From positions 1 through 5,029 of the forward strand of contig JAHWHN010000028.1 in assembly GCA_019323235.1 (NCBI GenBank): a DNA stretch of 5,029 nucleotides. Reading direction: 5' to 3'. The DNA is from Candidatus Woesearchaeota archaeon. Its GTDB lineage: Archaea > Nanobdellota > Nanobdellia > Woesearchaeales > JABIAG01. A model generated the notes under the pieces. The model was given only the letters and a program-made list of their open reading frames with translations, was not told the DNA's origin and made no database searches. Shown here piece after piece: positions 4,067-5,029 of this stretch (position 1 is its first letter; each line of letters starts with the position of its first letter). The position numbers and the translations under genes are program-made.

Positions 4067-5029
4067 ATGTTGAAATTACACGAAAAAGCAGTTGATATTG
4101 CTGAATATGCTATTTTTGAAAAATCGAAAGGCAATCTTGACAAAGCAAAAAAGTTATTTGAAAAAGCATTAAATTTAGAGCTAGATGCTATTTCTAAATT
4201 AACACAAAACAACGAAGCACTACGATCTATTCTTTATCGTAGTGCTATATCTTTGGCAATGCTAAATCAAATGATAGAAAAAAAAGATTTAGCTGGAACA
4301 ATATTTGAGTGTGATAGTTTTCCAGAAGAATTTCTTAAACGATTAAAAGTAAAAAATTACAATCACCACAAAATCATTTTTAACATTGAAAATCAATTAA
4401 GCATAATATTAAGTCAAGGTAATGATTTTTACATTGATATTAAAAAGAATTATGGAGTTGATGAACAAGGTAATGTTGTTTGGTTAAGTCTTTGTGATAA
4501 AAATATTTCAGATGTGTCTGAAATTGCAAAGCTATCAACTATAAAATTGCTTGATTTATCGCATAATGCTATATCGGATATATCTCAACTTGTAAATTTG
4601 AAAAACTTATCTAAGTTGATTATCTACGATAACAACATTAAAGATATTTCTGCTTTAGCATCTCTACCAAGATTAGAAACAATAAATATAGTTAATAACC
4701 CAATAGAGTCAATCTATAATACTAGGTTATTGTTTCAAGATATTAATTTAATTTCTGGTGGAGATTTTAAAGAACCAAAAATACCTGAAAAACCATTTTC
4801 AAAACAAGAATTTGTTGAAAGCATTGTTATCGATTGTGATGTGCCGTATGAGTATAGCAAATATTACACAAAAAAAGGTGTTGTAGAGTTAATAAAAGAA
4901 ATTACAATTAAAAAATGTGAGAATGGTTTTTTCTTAGTATTAAAAGATAAAAGATTATTTGTACTTGGAAAGAATGTAAGTCATGTTGTTAGTACGCACA
5001 TCGAGCAATTATTTGAATTATGTGGCATC
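4067..5029 (+). CDS. TPR-leucine-rich-repeat protein, C-terminus beyond the window
   Basis: The frame is open for 321 codons to the window edge. Residues 4-64 repeat the TPR module of the gene at 1983. A linker with no recognised domain (about 65-135) leads to SDS22-like leucine-rich repeats of 22 residues at about 138-216: VVWLSLCDKNISDVSEIAKL, KLLDLSHNAISDISQLVNL, SKLIIYDNNIKDISALASL and a final capped ETINIVNNPI. The region from about 217 on (including KEITIKKCENGFFLVLKDKR) is unassigned. The short DIS.L repeats and lack of a signal peptide suggest a cytoplasmic recognition protein. It starts 12 bases after the ATPase stop with no Shine-Dalgarno site, so coupling is likely; the upstream in-frame stop at 4052-4054 leaves 4067 as the only ATG of this frame ahead of the TPR homology. 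It may be a sensor or adaptor for the phosphoesterase-ATPase pair; this is inference. Confidence 0.8.
   Translation, partial: MLKLHEKAVDIAEYAIFEKSKGNLDKAKKLFEKALNLELDAISKLTQNNEALRSILYRSAISLAMLNQMIEKKDLAGTIFECDSFPEEFLKRLKVKNYNHHKIIFNIENQLSIILSQGNDFYIDIKKNYGVDEQGNVVWLSLCDKNISDVSEIAKLSTIKLLDLSHNAISDISQLVNLKNLSKLIIYDNNIKDISALASLPRLETINIVNNPIESIYNTRLLFQDINLISGGDFKEPKIPEKPFSKQEFVESIVIDCDVPYEYSKYYTKKGVVELIKEITIKKCENGFFLVLKDKRLFVLGKNVSHVVSTHIEQLFELCGI
4076..4258 (+). repeat. Duplicated TPR-module DNA, copy 2
   Basis: This is the second copy of the 183-base block at 2013-2195, same orientation and no gaps. After TTGGCA (4253-4258) the two genes diverge quickly, so the copied unit ends inside the second TPR helix pair. 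This marks the fusion point with the linker and LRR part. The 25-base perfect block starts at 4223. Confidence 0.85.

Overview
The window is a very A+T-rich stretch of bacterial DNA with bacterial Shine-Dalgarno sites and sigma70-type promoters. TGG is used for Trp and TGA ends several genes, so the genetic code is the standard one. Nothing names the organism. The A+T richness and gene types would suit a low-GC Gram-negative such as a campylobacterotan or gammaproteobacterium, but that is a weak inference. The content (a regulator, many tiny overlapping genes, duplicated modules, broken small genes and an ATPase) is typical of an accessory or defence-like island. No tRNA, rRNA, CRISPR array, transposase, integrase or clear terminator is visible.

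Region 1 (1-681) is a regulator unit. It has a weak promoter, a perfect TTGTA-TTA-TACAA palindrome at 57-69, and an Xre-type HTH protein with a second possible HTH near its C-terminus.

Region 2 (682-770) is the only real intergenic gap. It holds a near-consensus promoter, TTGACT-18-TATAAT. This promoter shares a 10-bp word with the regulator's leader and carries the core of the same palindrome over its -10 box. The regulator may therefore control both units.

Region 3 (771 to the window end) reads as one unbroken plus-strand operon, with gaps of no more than about 21 bases and several ATGA-type overlaps. In order it encodes: a four-Cys small protein broken by a frameshift; an intact paralogue; a two-helix membrane protein; an unknown small protein with a stop at codon 9; an MqsA/YgiT-type zinc-ribbon remnant with no start and no HTH; a second two-helix membrane protein; a TPR protein; a third four-Cys paralogue with an in-frame TGA; a calcineurin-like metallophosphoesterase; a compact ABC/AAA-type ATPase of the DUF3696 kind; and a TPR-LRR protein that runs off the window.

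The phosphoesterase and ATPase are intact and adjacent. They are flanked by two copies of one TPR module (about 85% identical in DNA by hand count), the second fused to SDS22-like leucine-rich repeats. A nuclease or phosphatase, an ATPase and a repeat-based recognition protein downstream of an HTH repressor could form a defence or DNA-processing system. That is inference. Four of the small genes carry lesions while every larger gene is open, which points to decay of accessory cassettes or to base-level sequencing errors.
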